This document shows, piece after piece, positions 17,294-26,124 of a stretch of 64,000 nt of DNA. Numbering within the stretch: the stretch's first letter is position 1; every line of letters starts with the position of its first letter. Origin of the DNA: Acetobacteraceae bacterium B3987 (lineage in GTDB: Bacteria; Pseudomonadota; Alphaproteobacteria; Acetobacterales; Acetobacteraceae); NCBI GenBank assembly GCA_026537415.1, contig JAFNMF010000001.1, positions 730,712 through 794,711 of the forward strand, read 5' to 3'. The notes beneath the pieces are model-generated. The model did no database searches. It was given only the letters and a program-made list of their open reading frames with translations, and was not told the origin of the DNA. Made by a program: the position numbers and the translations under genes.

Positions 17294-17899
17294 TCAGGCC
17301 CAGATGACGGAAAGGCTCCTCACACCCTGCGCCCCACGGATCAGGACACCCTGAATATCCGCCGTGGCCGAAGGGCCGCTCATCAGCACGCCATAGCCTG
17401 CCGTCCGGAACTCTGAACGCTCCTGATAGGCGTTATGCATGTTGCCCACCAGTTCATCTTTCGAGAGCAGAACGACAAGATGCTGCGCCAGATGCACATC
17501 GGCCAGATGGTCTTTCAGTTCCACTTCGCTCAGAAAAATGCCACCGGTTTCCGCCACGCCAAACGCAGCCCGCACGACCATGACATCAACCGTGTCGGCC
17601 TGCTCATGCGTTTCCAGCTCTTCAATCCGTAGCGTGCCTTTCACTTCAGGCACGGCCGTGCAGAGATTACGCAGCTCCGGGAAAACCCGCCTGATGGCCT
17701 GCTCAATCCCCTCACCATCCTGCAAAGGCAGCATCTTGCCGCCCATCAGGGCCAGACTGGCTTCAAACCGTTCCGGACTGGCATCCTGATCGCCCAGCGT
17801 CACAACAGGCGGCAGAGGATAAGCTCCTTCCTGCGGAGATTTCTTTGCCTTCAGACGCTGCATGATAACATCACGGGCACTCATCGTCTCTTCGCTCAT
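17294..17899 (-). CDS. lutC: Lactate utilization protein C (LUD domain)
   Basis: The 201-residue protein carries the LutC/YkgG LUD domain: VVRAAFGVAETGGIFLSE, HLVVLLSKDELVGNM and the C-terminal GPSATADIQGVLIRGAQGVR. LutC is the third subunit of the LutABC iron-sulfur lactate oxidase that converts lactate to pyruvate without the flavin LldD enzyme. Its start overlaps the lutB stop by four bases (ATGA), so translation is coupled. A perfect terminator follows. Confidence 0.92.
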   Translation of the reverse strand: MSEETMSARDVIMQRLKAKKSPQEGAYPLPPVVTLGDQDASPERFEASLALMGGKMLPLQDGEGIEQAIRRVFPELRNLCTAVPEVKGTLRIEELETHEQADTVDVMVVRAAFGVAETGGIFLSEVELKDHLADVHLAQHLVVLLSKDELVGNMHNAYQERSEFRTAGYGVLMSGPSATADIQGVLIRGAQGVRSLSVIWA

Positions 17900-19308
17900 G
17901 CCTGCGTCTCCTCATGCTGCGCCTCGGCCTTATTCAGACGGTTCTTCTTGTACCAGCTATGGAATGTCTCCTTCACCGGGTGAGGCAGTTCACGATGCTT
18001 GCCCCACGGATTCAGATAATTGTACAGCACGAAACGAGGCATGGTTTTCAGGGCCACTTCCGTGCCGCTGATAGCCAGACGGTACATGGTCGGCTGGGCC
18101 AGAAGCCGTCCCGCCATCTTCATGATCTCCCGTTTGACGAACGGAATTTCATGACGCTCTGCCAGCACACGCCGCCATTTATAGAGCTGGTCGTGAATAT
18201 CGATCTTCACCGGGCAGACATTAGTGCAGCTTCCATTCATCGTGGAGGCAAATGGCAGGGTGCTGAACTTCTTCGCATTGAAGGTCGGATCAATGATCGC
18301 CCCGATCGGCCCGGAATAGACAGAGCCGTAAGACTGCCCACCAGAACGACGATAGACCGGGCAGGTATTCATGCAGGCACCGCAGCGGATACATTTCAGC
18401 GAAGTCCAGAAATCATCCATCCCCAGACGTTCAGACCGGCCATTATCCACGAGGATGACATGCATTTCCCCGCCCTTCTTCGGCTTACGGAAATGGGTCG
18501 TGTACTGGGTGATCGGTGAACCAAGCGCACTGCGGGACAGAAGCCGGATGAACACGCCAAGGTCCGCCATGCGGGGCACCAGACGTTCAATCCCCAGCGT
18601 GGCAATATGCAGGTTTGGCAGATTGGCACTGAGGTCCGCATTGCCCTCATTGGTGCAGACGACAAAACTGCCCGTCTCTGCCACGAGAAAATTGCCACCC
18701 GTCATGCCTGTATCCCCACTTAGAAGAACAGGGCGTGCCGCATTGCGCTGTGCTTCTGCCAGAGCGTGCGGGTCATCAATATTCGGGTCGGTGTTGTAAT
18801 ATTTGGCGAAGGTCTTCGCTACATCCGAAGTCAGCTTCTGGACCGCTGGCACGACCACATGACTTGGCAGCTGATTATCCAGCTGCTGGATGCGCTCTCC
18901 AAGGTCCGTCTCGGTCACACTGATGCCTTTCGGCTCCAGATATTCCCGCATTTCGCATTCATCCGTAATCATCGACTTGCTCTTGATGATGGATGAATGA
19001 CCGTGATCGCTGAGGATTTTTTCCACGATGCGGTTATGTTCCGCACCATCCCGTGCCCAGTGAACATGAATACCGTTACGACGGGCATTTTCCTCGAACT
19101 GCTCCAGATACTGGGGCAGATGGGCCAGCGTATGCTCCTTCAGCCGGGATGCCTGCTCCCGCAGTTCCTGCCATTCCGGCATGATGTGCATCTGCTCGTC
19201 ACGCTTCTGGCGCATGTCCCACAGACGTTCATCATGGAAATGACGGTGCGGCTCATCTTTCAGAAACTCCGCCGCCAATCTGGCATGAGGGACAGGTTTA
19301 TTGCTCAT
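17896..19308 (-). CDS. lutB: Lactate utilization iron-sulfur protein B
   Basis: The 470-residue protein matches LutB/YkgF in length and order. The N-terminal half is a LUD domain (DTGMTGGNFLVAETGSFVVC, then TNEGN). A ferredoxin-like region follows with two cysteine clusters, CIRCGACMNTCPVYRRSGG and CTNVCPVKI, which should bind two [4Fe-4S] centres, then a basic tail. It is the electron-transfer subunit of the lactate oxidase. It overlaps lutA and lutC by four bases on each side (ATGA), so lutABC is one tightly coupled operon. Confidence 0.94.
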   Translation of the reverse strand: MSNKPVPHARLAAEFLKDEPHRHFHDERLWDMRQKRDEQMHIMPEWQELREQASRLKEHTLAHLPQYLEQFEENARRNGIHVHWARDGAEHNRIVEKILSDHGHSSIIKSKSMITDECEMREYLEPKGISVTETDLGERIQQLDNQLPSHVVVPAVQKLTSDVAKTFAKYYNTDPNIDDPHALAEAQRNAARPVLLSGDTGMTGGNFLVAETGSFVVCTNEGNADLSANLPNLHIATLGIERLVPRMADLGVFIRLLSRSALGSPITQYTTHFRKPKKGGEMHVILVDNGRSERLGMDDFWTSLKCIRCGACMNTCPVYRRSGGQSYGSVYSGPIGAIIDPTFNAKKFSTLPFASTMNGSCTNVCPVKIDIHDQLYKWRRVLAERHEIPFVKREIMKMAGRLLAQPTMYRLAISGTEVALKTMPRFVLYNYLNPWGKHRELPHPVKETFHSWYKKNRLNKAEAQHEETQA

Positions 19309-20048
19309 GCCCTCGCTCCGTTCAGGATTTCCGCAATATGGATGAAGCGGATGGGCACGCCATTCCGCTCGGCACAGCCCTGCTGGTGCATCATGCAGGA
19401 TGTATCAGCGGAAACGATATATTCCGCACCTGCATCATGATGGTCCGTCACCTTGTCCAGCCCCATACGGGCAGACACGGCTTCTTCCGTCACGGAATAG
19501 GTGCCACCAAAGCCGCAGCACTCATCCGGGCGTCTTGGTGCAGCAAAAGAAATACCCTTCACGGCAGAAAGAAGGGTTTTAGGTTTGGAGAAAAACGGTT
19601 CGCCCAGCTCGGACATGCTGGCTGTCCGCAGGGAACGGAGCGTCGCACAGCTGTTATGCAGCCCGACCTTGTGAGGAAATTCCGCCCACGGGAATTCACG
19701 CACCTTCAGGACATCATGGATGAACTCGACAAGCTCATACGTGTTCTGCCGCACATGCCGGACATCATCCGTCTGCTCGATCGCATCAAAATTGTCCCGG
19801 ATATGATGGACGCAGCTCCCTGACGGAGACACGATCACATCATATTTCGAGAAGTTGCGGATGAAGAGAGCTTCCGTCTCTTTGGCATCACGGTTGCATC
19901 CAGAATTCGCCATGGGCTGACCGCAACAGGTCTGGTCCATGGGATACTCAGCCTCCTGCCCCAGCTTTTCCAGCAACTCCAGCGTTGCAATACCCGTCTG
20001 GGGATAGAAAGCATCTATGTAGCAGGGAATAAATAAACCTATTTTCAT
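19305..20048 (-). CDS. lutA: Lactate utilization protein A (cysteine-rich CCG domain)
   Basis: The 247-residue protein has two CCG-type cysteine-rich segments, the first around TCCGQPMANSGCN and the second around CCGFGGTYSV, as in LutA/YkgE and the GlpC/heterodisulfide reductase family, plus a final SADTSCMMHQQGC. It is the first gene of lutABC. The promoter must lie in the AT-rich gap 20049-20191. That gap has no perfect palindrome; TTGTTAGTACCA around 20126 vaguely resembles GntR-type half sites, but the spacing is off. Confidence 0.93.
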   Translation of the reverse strand: MKIGLFIPCYIDAFYPQTGIATLELLEKLGQEAEYPMDQTCCGQPMANSGCNRDAKETEALFIRNFSKYDVIVSPSGSCVHHIRDNFDAIEQTDDVRHVRQNTYELVEFIHDVLKVREFPWAEFPHKVGLHNSCATLRSLRTASMSELGEPFFSKPKTLLSAVKGISFAAPRRPDECCGFGGTYSVTEEAVSARMGLDKVTDHHDAGAEYIVSADTSCMMHQQGCAERNGVPIRFIHIAEILNGARA

Positions 20049-20191
20049 AATGGAAACATTTTATGAAAATACCCACGTCACATCAATAAAACAAAACGTG
20101 ACTAATTTTACTTAGTTCCAAATTGTTAGTACCATTAGAATGGCATGTAAATATAAATGATAATTACTCTCAACTATGCAAAAGAAATATA

Positions 20192-20221
20192 AAAAGAGGG
20201 CGTCCTGTGACGCCCTCTTTT
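20192..20221 (-). terminator. Terminator after alsS
   Basis: AAAAGAGGGCGTC (20192-20204), loop CTGT, GACGCCCTCTTTT (20209-20221): a perfect 13-bp stem with a T run on the minus strand. It separates the alsD-alsS operon from lutABC, so the two operons are transcribed independently. Confidence 0.9.
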
Positions 20222-20260
20222 CTTTGAAGCTCTACTTCATCAAACGATGACTGAACCAGC

Positions 20261-21943
20261 TTACTTGGAAAGTTCTGGCAGCGGGTTCATCAGAGCTGGG
20301 TTATCGGCATAGTCAACCGGCACGGCAATCACGACCGGCCCCTGTGTCTCCATGCCCTCACGCAGAGCGGCCTTCAGACCATCCACGCTGTTGACATTGA
20401 TACCCTTGGCACCGAAAGAACGGGCAAAAGCAGCAAAGTCGATCGGACCAAAGGCCACAGCAGCATCACGCCCGTATTTCTTCTCTTCCTGAATACGGAC
20501 CATGTTGAAGTGCTGGTCCACCCAGATGATGTGGATCAGATTGCTCTTCAGGCGAACGGCTGTTTCCAGGTCCATGGAGGACATCATGAAGCTGCCGTCA
20601 CCAGAAACGGAAATAACCTTTTGAGCAGGGTTCACGATGCTAGCGGACATAGCCCACGGCAGAGCCACACCCATTGTCTGCTGACCGTTACTAATCAGCA
20701 TCTGACGGGCACGGAACACCTCAAGGAAGCGGGCGTGCCAGATATGGAACGACCCCATATCCAGACAAATTGTGATGTCCTGAGCTACGACGTCTTCCAT
20801 CACCTTGATGACCTCAAGCGGATGGAGCATCCCCTGCTGGGTGCTTTTTGCCTTAGCAAAAGCAGTCTTCTGGGAGGCACGATAAACTTCCAAAATCTTA
20901 TCCAGCGCAGCACCGGATGTCAGAGACCCGGTCTCACGGGTCAGATGCTGTACGGTCAAGGCAATGGAGCCGATCAGCTCAATCTCAGGATTGAAGGCAT
21001 TATCCAACTGGGCCGGAACGACATCAATATTAATGATCGGACGGGCAGCCTTCCGGTTCCAGAGGCACGGATCATATTCAATCGGGTTATAACCAATAGC
21101 AACAACCAGATCAGCTTCATCCAGCAGATAATCACCATACTGGTTATGGAACAGACCAACACGCCCACCGAAGCGGGACACCAGGTCCTTGGAAACAGCA
21201 CCAGCCGCCTGATACGTGCCCACAACCGGCAGATTTGTCTTCTTCACAAACTCACGGATGGCATCCGCATTTTCCGGCTTACTGGCCTTCATACCCAGCA
21301 GAACAACCGGCTTCTTGGCCTTCTTCAGCGCAGCAGCAGCGTCCTTAATGACGTCTTCTGGAGCCGGACCCGGCTTCACGGCATTACGATTGCCCATCAC
21401 CGGATAATCTTCGGTGATTTCAGCATTCAGCACATCCATCGGCACGCTGACAAAAACACCACCCTGACGGGGGCTTTCAGCAGCACGGAACGCATTGGCG
21501 ATGACCTCTGATGTAGCAGCCGGGGCACCAATCTCTGCGCTATATTTCGTCACCGGACGCAGCATGCTGACCGTATCCATACTCTGATGGGTCAGCTTCA
21601 GCAGATCAGCACGCCCGACAGCACCACCGATCGTCAGCACCGGATCGCCTTCAGACGTTGCAGTGGCCAGGCCGGTTGTCAGGTTGGAAACACCCGGACC
21701 GGATGTTGCGATAGCCACACCGGCCTTACCCGTAATACGGCCAATACCACCAGCCATGAAGACAGCGTTCTGCTCATGCCGGGCAACAATCGTACGGATT
21801 GGGGAATCTTCCAGTGCCTCAAAAAGGCGGTCGATCTTTGCGCCGGGGATACCAACGATATGATCAACGCCATGAGCTTCAAGATTGCGGACGATCAGAT
21901 CGGCGGCTGTCTGTGCTGCTTTGTGAGATTTTTTCTGTGTCAT
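20261..21943 (-). CDS. alsS: Acetolactate synthase, catabolic type
   Basis: This 560-residue ThDP enzyme condenses two pyruvates to 2-acetolactate. Visible are the PYR domain with the catalytic glutamate context VARHEQNAVFMAGG, the central domain, and the C-terminal ThDP motif beginning GDGSFMMSSMDLETAV and followed by DQHFNM. No regulatory small-subunit gene is adjacent, and acetolactate decarboxylase lies directly upstream, so the catabolic acetoin type (AlsS/BudB) is far more likely than the biosynthetic IlvB. ATG 21943 is chosen: AGGAA lies about nine bases upstream, and the residues before it do not look like the family. Confidence 0.93.
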   Translation of the reverse strand: MTQKKSHKAAQTAADLIVRNLEAHGVDHIVGIPGAKIDRLFEALEDSPIRTIVARHEQNAVFMAGGIGRITGKAGVAIATSGPGVSNLTTGLATATSEGDPVLTIGGAVGRADLLKLTHQSMDTVSMLRPVTKYSAEIGAPAATSEVIANAFRAAESPRQGGVFVSVPMDVLNAEITEDYPVMGNRNAVKPGPAPEDVIKDAAAALKKAKKPVVLLGMKASKPENADAIREFVKKTNLPVVGTYQAAGAVSKDLVSRFGGRVGLFHNQYGDYLLDEADLVVAIGYNPIEYDPCLWNRKAARPIINIDVVPAQLDNAFNPEIELIGSIALTVQHLTRETGSLTSGAALDKILEVYRASQKTAFAKAKSTQQGMLHPLEVIKVMEDVVAQDITICLDMGSFHIWHARFLEVFRARQMLISNGQQTMGVALPWAMSASIVNPAQKVISVSGDGSFMMSSMDLETAVRLKSNLIHIIWVDQHFNMVRIQEEKKYGRDAAVAFGPIDFAAFARSFGAKGINVNSVDGLKAALREGMETQGPVVIAVPVDYADNPALMNPLPELSK

Positions 21944-22020
21944 GATGCTTTTCCTAATCACGCCCGCCCTGAACACCAGACGGGCCTGTGTAGTCGTGTC
22001 TCAACCTAAAGACGGAACAC

Positions 22021-22752
22021 TCAGCCGCCTTCTGCCGTACGAATGGCCTCATGCAGACCAGCAGGCTGAAGATCAGCCTTGGCGAATTCTTCTGTCTTCG
22101 GGAGGGAAATCTCCAGATCGGCGATGCGGGCAACTTCCAGCTTGCCAGACTTCACACGGTAATCGGTCACGTGACCACCATGCTTGCGGTCATCGCTAAG
22201 GACATGAAGGTGATAGCCAGCCACATTAATCCCCTGCATGTAGGGAGGCGTGCGGAAACCCAGCATCACACCGCTGATCTCGCCCATACGGAATGTCGGC
22301 TGCTTGGCAACAACCTCTAGCATCCCCGGATAAGGCTTATGCTGGCAAAACACCGTACGGGTATCGACCTTCTCGAACTCGCCCGTAAAGCGCACAGCCC
22401 CGAACAGATTAGGATTGTCGATCAGCTCATTGACGAGTCCTTCGAACTCTTCTTTGCCCATGGGCTTATCAATCGTGACCGTCTTTTCCGGCTCAAAATA
22501 GGTCACACAAGCGAAGGGGGTCTTCATGTCCGCCGTGGTACCGGAAGCAATCCCTTCGGAGCGGAACTGACGAACCTCGCCTTCCGTCACGATCATTTCG
22601 CCATCCAGAGCATCAAACGTCCCCAGACCGAAATCACCATGCTGAACCAGCTCGCCCAGCGTCATCTCCCCGTCATAAACGGCATCCAGCAAAGCAGCCA
22701 TTGTGGATGTCTGGAAGAGACGGTTTGGCTTTACACCTGAAGGTCGAGTCAT
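22021..22752 (-). CDS. alsD: Alpha-acetolactate decarboxylase
   Basis: The 243-residue protein converts 2-acetolactate to acetoin. It contains LFQTSTMAALLDAVYDGEMT, HGDFGLGTFDALDGEM, GEISGVMLGFRTPPYM and the zinc-binding segment GYHLHVLSDDRKHGGHV, with the H-x-H and later His ligands of the family. It is the first gene of alsD-alsS (77-base gap to alsS) and is divergent from a LysR regulator, the arrangement seen in many acetoin operons (budA/alsD with budR/alsR). Confidence 0.95.
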   Translation of the reverse strand: MTRPSGVKPNRLFQTSTMAALLDAVYDGEMTLGELVQHGDFGLGTFDALDGEMIVTEGEVRQFRSEGIASGTTADMKTPFACVTYFEPEKTVTIDKPMGKEEFEGLVNELIDNPNLFGAVRFTGEFEKVDTRTVFCQHKPYPGMLEVVAKQPTFRMGEISGVMLGFRTPPYMQGINVAGYHLHVLSDDRKHGGHVTDYRVKSGKLEVARIADLEISLPKTEEFAKADLQPAGLHEAIRTAEGG

Positions 22753-22829
22753 ATTGCCCCCTGCGTTGTGAATGCTCCCTTCTGTAAGACAGGATATGAA
22801 CTCCTACAAATATATAGTTCTCATTAACC

Positions 22830-22848
22830 CCATATATTTTATATATGG
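22830..22848. promoter_or_regulatory. Perfect AT-rich palindrome just before the alsR-like gene
   Basis: CCATATAT-TTT-ATATATGG (22830-22848) has perfect 8-bp arms. It ends three bases before the ATG of the LysR gene and about 80 bases from alsD, so it sits over the regulator's own leader or promoter. Likely an operator, though LysR sites often have a T-N11-A core and this assignment is inference. Confidence 0.45.
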
Positions 22849-22851
22849 CTT

Positions 22852-23760
22852 ATGGATATCCGTCACTTCCGCTATTTCGTCACCATCGCCGAGACCGGCA
22901 ACATCACAAAAGCCGCTGAAAGACTTGGCATGGAGCAACCTCCCCTCAGCCAGCAGATACGCCGTTTGGAAAGCTCGCTAGGCGTATCACTCTTTCGCCG
23001 CCAACCCCGTGGGGTGAGCCTGACAGAAGCAGGCCTCACCCTTCTGCCCCATGCACGGCTGATCCTCGATCTCCGCCGTCAGTTCATTGAAGATGCTCAC
23101 GGGTTGGCCCAAGGCAAGAAAGGGCATCTCCGCATCGGACTAGCCGGAGCGGTGCCCCTCCTACCCAGCATTCCCTTTGCCATACGGCAATTCAGCAACA
23201 TTTCACCGGGCGTGACCCTCTCGCTGGAAGAAAGTAATACACCCGCTCTCTGCGAAGCTCTGCTTTCCTACCGCATGGATATCACTATCCTGCGTCCGCC
23301 CGTCCCGGATCAAGCCAATGTACGGGTTATCCCTCTACTGGACGAACCCACACTGATCGCCCTGCCCAAAGGCCATCCCTTCACAGACCTGCCAGAAATA
23401 CATCTCAGCAGACTAGCCGCAGAACCACTCATCATCTTTCCCCGTGAGCTAGGGCCGGGGTTCTTTGATGCCATTCTGGCAGCCTATAGAGATGCCGGCA
23501 TCACCCCCTCCCTTGGCCAGCAGGCTCCCCAGATTGCCGGTACCATCCCTCTGGTCGCCGCTGGGCTGGGCGTCTCTATCGTTCCCCAGTCTCTCCATCA
23601 GCTTCATACGGGCGGTGTCACCTTCCACAAAATCGCCCGTCCAGCCCCTCATGCCACCCTCGCCATCGGAATAAGGATGGGCGAACAACCACCGCTGATC
23701 CATCACTTCATCAGCGTTCTCCAACAGGCTTGTAAAACCCATCTGGAATTGCCCGCCTGA
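22852..23760 (+). CDS. LysR family regulator, probable activator of alsD-alsS
   Basis: The 302-residue protein begins MDIRHFRYFVTIAETGNITK, with the LysR winged helix (RLGMEQPPLSQQIRRLESSL, then FRRQPRG), followed by a type 2 periplasmic-binding effector domain. It closely resembles AlsR/BudR-type regulators, which activate acetoin genes in response to acetate and low pH. The position directly divergent from alsD supports that role. The effector is inference. A shared hairpin terminator lies between it and gapR. Confidence 0.88.
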   Translation: MDIRHFRYFVTIAETGNITKAAERLGMEQPPLSQQIRRLESSLGVSLFRRQPRGVSLTEAGLTLLPHARLILDLRRQFIEDAHGLAQGKKGHLRIGLAGAVPLLPSIPFAIRQFSNISPGVTLSLEESNTPALCEALLSYRMDITILRPPVPDQANVRVIPLLDEPTLIALPKGHPFTDLPEIHLSRLAAEPLIIFPRELGPGFFDAILAAYRDAGITPSLGQQAPQIAGTIPLVAAGLGVSIVPQSLHQLHTGGVTFHKIARPAPHATLAIGIRMGEQPPLIHHFISVLQQACKTHLELPA

Positions 23761-23767
23761 CAAAAAG

Positions 23768-23812
23768 AAAGCCTTTTCCTGCAGGCTTCATGAACCAGCA
23801 GGAAAAGGCTTC
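23768..23812. terminator. Bidirectional terminator between LysR gene and gapR
   Basis: AAGCCTTTTCCTGC (23769-23782) pairs perfectly with GCAGGAAAAGGCTT (23798-23811) around a 15-nt loop, flanked by A-rich and T-rich sides between two convergent genes. Confidence 0.8.
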
Positions 23813-23842
23813 TCTTGGTAACAAACCAGAAAACCGGTTCGC

Positions 23843-24109
23843 TTACATGCCCAGCGCACGGCGGTAGATGTCCAGCAGCGTTTCCTGCTCCTCTACCTCG
23901 GCAGGCTCCTGCTTACGCAGCTTAAGTAGCTGTTTGACAACCTTGACATCAAAACCGGCTGATTTCGCTTCCTGAAACACATCACGAATATCAGAACCAA
24001 GTGCCTTACGCTCTTCTTCCAGACGTTCAACACGGTCAATGATAGACCGCAGACGGTCTACAGCAATCCCGCCCGTTACAGCGCCTTCGTCACCACTTCC
24101 CATACCCAT
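23843..24109 (-). CDS. gapR: GapR nucleoid-associated protein (DUF2312)
   Basis: From ATG 24109 the product is 88 residues: short N-terminus, then a coiled coil (IDRVERLEEERKALGSDIRD) and the conserved VFQEAKSAGFDVKVVKQLLK, the hallmark of DUF2312. In Caulobacter GapR encircles overtwisted AT-rich DNA ahead of replication and transcription and stimulates topoisomerases. A GGAG lies seven bases before ATG 24109; a GTG five codons earlier overlaps that Shine-Dalgarno and is unlikely. Confidence 0.92.
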   Translation of the reverse strand: MGMGSGDEGAVTGGIAVDRLRSIIDRVERLEEERKALGSDIRDVFQEAKSAGFDVKVVKQLLKLRKQEPAEVEEQETLLDIYRRALGM

Positions 24110-24523
24110 ACACCTACTCCTCACTCTGCTCAGACACCGGGTTATCAGGGCGGCTTATCGCCCCCTCATAGTCGTGGTCAATACCATGCCAGCGCAAAGG
24201 CACGTTCCTGAACCCGCCCCATGAGCGGAAGACGGCCCATTGGGGCATAAGAAAAGCCGTAAAACGGGAAAAACGCAAATGTGAATACATGGTTTCAAAC
24301 CGCCCGACACTCTACCTTCCCGCTCTTCCCTCTATCACCCCGCTACTTACTGCGCCTTTCCTCGAAGCTGAAAGGCTATTTTTCCATCTGCCACATCCCC
24401 CCATTCCTCCGGTTATGGCTTGAATGGGACATGAGACAGGCTCTAAAAGAAGGGCAGAAACAAGACCAGAGACAGACCTTATTGTCTCACCAGAGTTTCC
24501 AGATAGGAAAGGTACGCCTTATC
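24110..24523. other. 414-base gap between gapR and zwf
   Basis: The zwf frame runs open back to 24281, but the added residues are rich in Pro, Leu and Arg and unlike any G6PDH, so this is leader rather than coding sequence. A short hairpin AGGGCG/CGCCCCCT lies near 24148-24167. The promoters of gapR (minus) and zwf (plus) must be here, but no convincing -35/-10 pair was seen. Confidence 0.5.
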
Positions 24524-25996
24524 ATGGCCCACTCTCAGCAGACCGCACCGTTTGACTACGTCATCTTCGGCGCCACGGGCGATCTGACGATGCGCAAACT
24601 TCTCCCGGCCCTCTATAATCAGCTCCGTATCGGGCATGTTCCGGAGGAAGCCCGCATCATCGGGACCGCCCGGTCTTCCCTGTCCCGTGATGAGTACATT
24701 ACCCGGGCCCGTGAAGCTCTGGAAACCTTCCTGCCAGAACAGCATAAAGACGCCGAGCTGATCGAACGCTTCCTCAAGAAGGTTCATTATGTCACGCTGG
24801 ACGGCACAAAGAGCGACCATAACTGGGATGAGCTGAAGGCTGTTCTGGACCAGTCTCCCGCTGACCGCATCCGTGTTTTCTACTACTCCACGGCACCGCA
24901 GCTTTTTGAAGCCATCAGCGAGAACCTCCACCGCTTCGGCTTCATCACCCCGCAGTCCCGTGTCGTGCTGGAAAAGCCAATCGGAACGGATAGTGCTTCC
25001 GCCAAGGCCATCAATGATGGTGTGAGCCGCTTCTTTGAAGAAAACCAGATTTTCCGCATCGACCATTATCTGGGCAAGGAAACCGTGCAGGACATCATCG
25101 CCCTGCGCTTTGCTAACCCGATCTTCAACGCTGTCTGGTCTGCTGAACATATCCAGAGCATCCAGATCACCGCTGCCGAGACCGTGGGCGTGGAAGGCCG
25201 TGCCGCCTATTACGACACATCCGGTGCCCTGCGTGATATGATCCAGAACCATCTGCTTCAGGTTCTCAGCCTCTGCGCCATGGAACCACCGGCTGATCTC
25301 GAAGCAGATTCCGTCCGTGATGCCAAGGTGAATGTCCTGAAGGCCCTGCGCCCCATCCCGGAAGACAAGGTGGCTAGCGAGACGGTCCGTGCCCAGTACG
25401 TCAAAGGCGAAATGAAGGGCAAGCCGGTTCCGGGTTATCTGGAAGAGCTGGGCGAAGACAGCCACACCGAGACCTATGCCGTCATGCGAGCCTATATTGA
25501 CACGCCACGCTGGAAGGATGTGCCGTTCTACATCCGTACGGCCAAGCGTTCGACAAAGAAGGTGAGTGAAGTCATCGTGACTTTCAAAAAGTCCGCTTCC
25601 TCCCTGTTCGGTAAATCTGCTGCGTCCGACCGTCTGGTGATCCGCCTCCAGCCGGATGAAGGGTTTGGGTTGGCCCTGAACATTAAGAATCCTTCCGCTG
25701 CCGGGTTCGACCTTCAGCACGGCACTATGTCGGGCAAATTCGCTCCGGCTGATGGCTCCCTCATCCCGGATTCCTACGAACGTCTCATGCTGGATGCCGT
25801 CCGTGGCTATCCGGCCCTCTTCATCCGCCGTGATGAGGTAGAAGCCGCATGGGCATGGGTCGAGCCGACATTGAAGACATGGGCCGCCAACAAGGTTCCG
25901 ATGGCTCATTACGCCGCAGGGTCCTACGGGCCGGAGGAAGCACGCCGCTTCATCGCCACAACGGGCGATTCCTGGCATGAGGACATGGCAGACTGA
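24524..25996 (+). CDS. zwf: Glucose-6-phosphate 1-dehydrogenase
   Basis: The 490-residue protein oxidises glucose 6-phosphate to 6-phosphogluconolactone with NAD(P)+, the entry to the oxidative pentose phosphate pathway. It shows the nucleotide motif FGATGDLTMRKLLPAL near the N-terminus, the substrate and catalytic motif RIDHYLGKETVQD, and the family tail SYGPEEARRFI. ATG 24524 is chosen because AGGAAAGG precedes it and the family alignment begins there. Acetic acid bacteria rely on the pentose phosphate pathway, as many lack a complete glycolysis. A terminator follows. Confidence 0.95.
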   Translation: MAHSQQTAPFDYVIFGATGDLTMRKLLPALYNQLRIGHVPEEARIIGTARSSLSRDEYITRAREALETFLPEQHKDAELIERFLKKVHYVTLDGTKSDHNWDELKAVLDQSPADRIRVFYYSTAPQLFEAISENLHRFGFITPQSRVVLEKPIGTDSASAKAINDGVSRFFEENQIFRIDHYLGKETVQDIIALRFANPIFNAVWSAEHIQSIQITAAETVGVEGRAAYYDTSGALRDMIQNHLLQVLSLCAMEPPADLEADSVRDAKVNVLKALRPIPEDKVASETVRAQYVKGEMKGKPVPGYLEELGEDSHTETYAVMRAYIDTPRWKDVPFYIRTAKRSTKKVSEVIVTFKKSASSLFGKSAASDRLVIRLQPDEGFGLALNIKNPSAAGFDLQHGTMSGKFAPADGSLIPDSYERLMLDAVRGYPALFIRRDEVEAAWAWVEPTLKTWAANKVPMAHYAAGSYGPEEARRFIATTGDSWHEDMAD

Positions 25997-26041
25997 TCCT
26001 GACCCGGATCACGCTCTGACCCGCTTCGCCATATGGCTTCA

Positions 26042-26074
26042 AAAACCGTCCTGCCTTCCCGGCAGGGCGGTTTT
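26042..26074 (+). terminator. Terminator after zwf
   Basis: AAAACCGTCCTGCC (26042-26055) pairs with GGCAGGGCGGTTTT (26061-26074) with a single mismatch around a short loop; the last bases form the T run. 45 bases beyond the zwf stop. Confidence 0.85.
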
Positions 26075-26124
26075 GCCTATCCAGCCTCTGCATTCTTCAT
26101 CATATTCATGGGGCAGACCTCATC

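Noticed and set aside
20120-20140. GntR/LldR-like operator before lutA
   Set aside because: TTGTTAGTACCA has the wrong spacing for the TNGT-N3-ACNA pattern and no GntR gene is near.
20510-21511. 333-codon open frame antisense to alsS
   Set aside because: It lies wholly inside a clear acetolactate synthase gene and shows no protein-family features.
24281-24523. 81-codon N-terminal extension of zwf
   Set aside because: The extra residues do not resemble any G6PDH and the family start with a ribosome binding site lies at 24524.
24479-25978. 499-codon open frame antisense to zwf
   Set aside because: The plus strand is an unambiguous glucose-6-phosphate dehydrogenase over the same bases; the antisense frame has no recognisable motif and is a by-product of codon usage.
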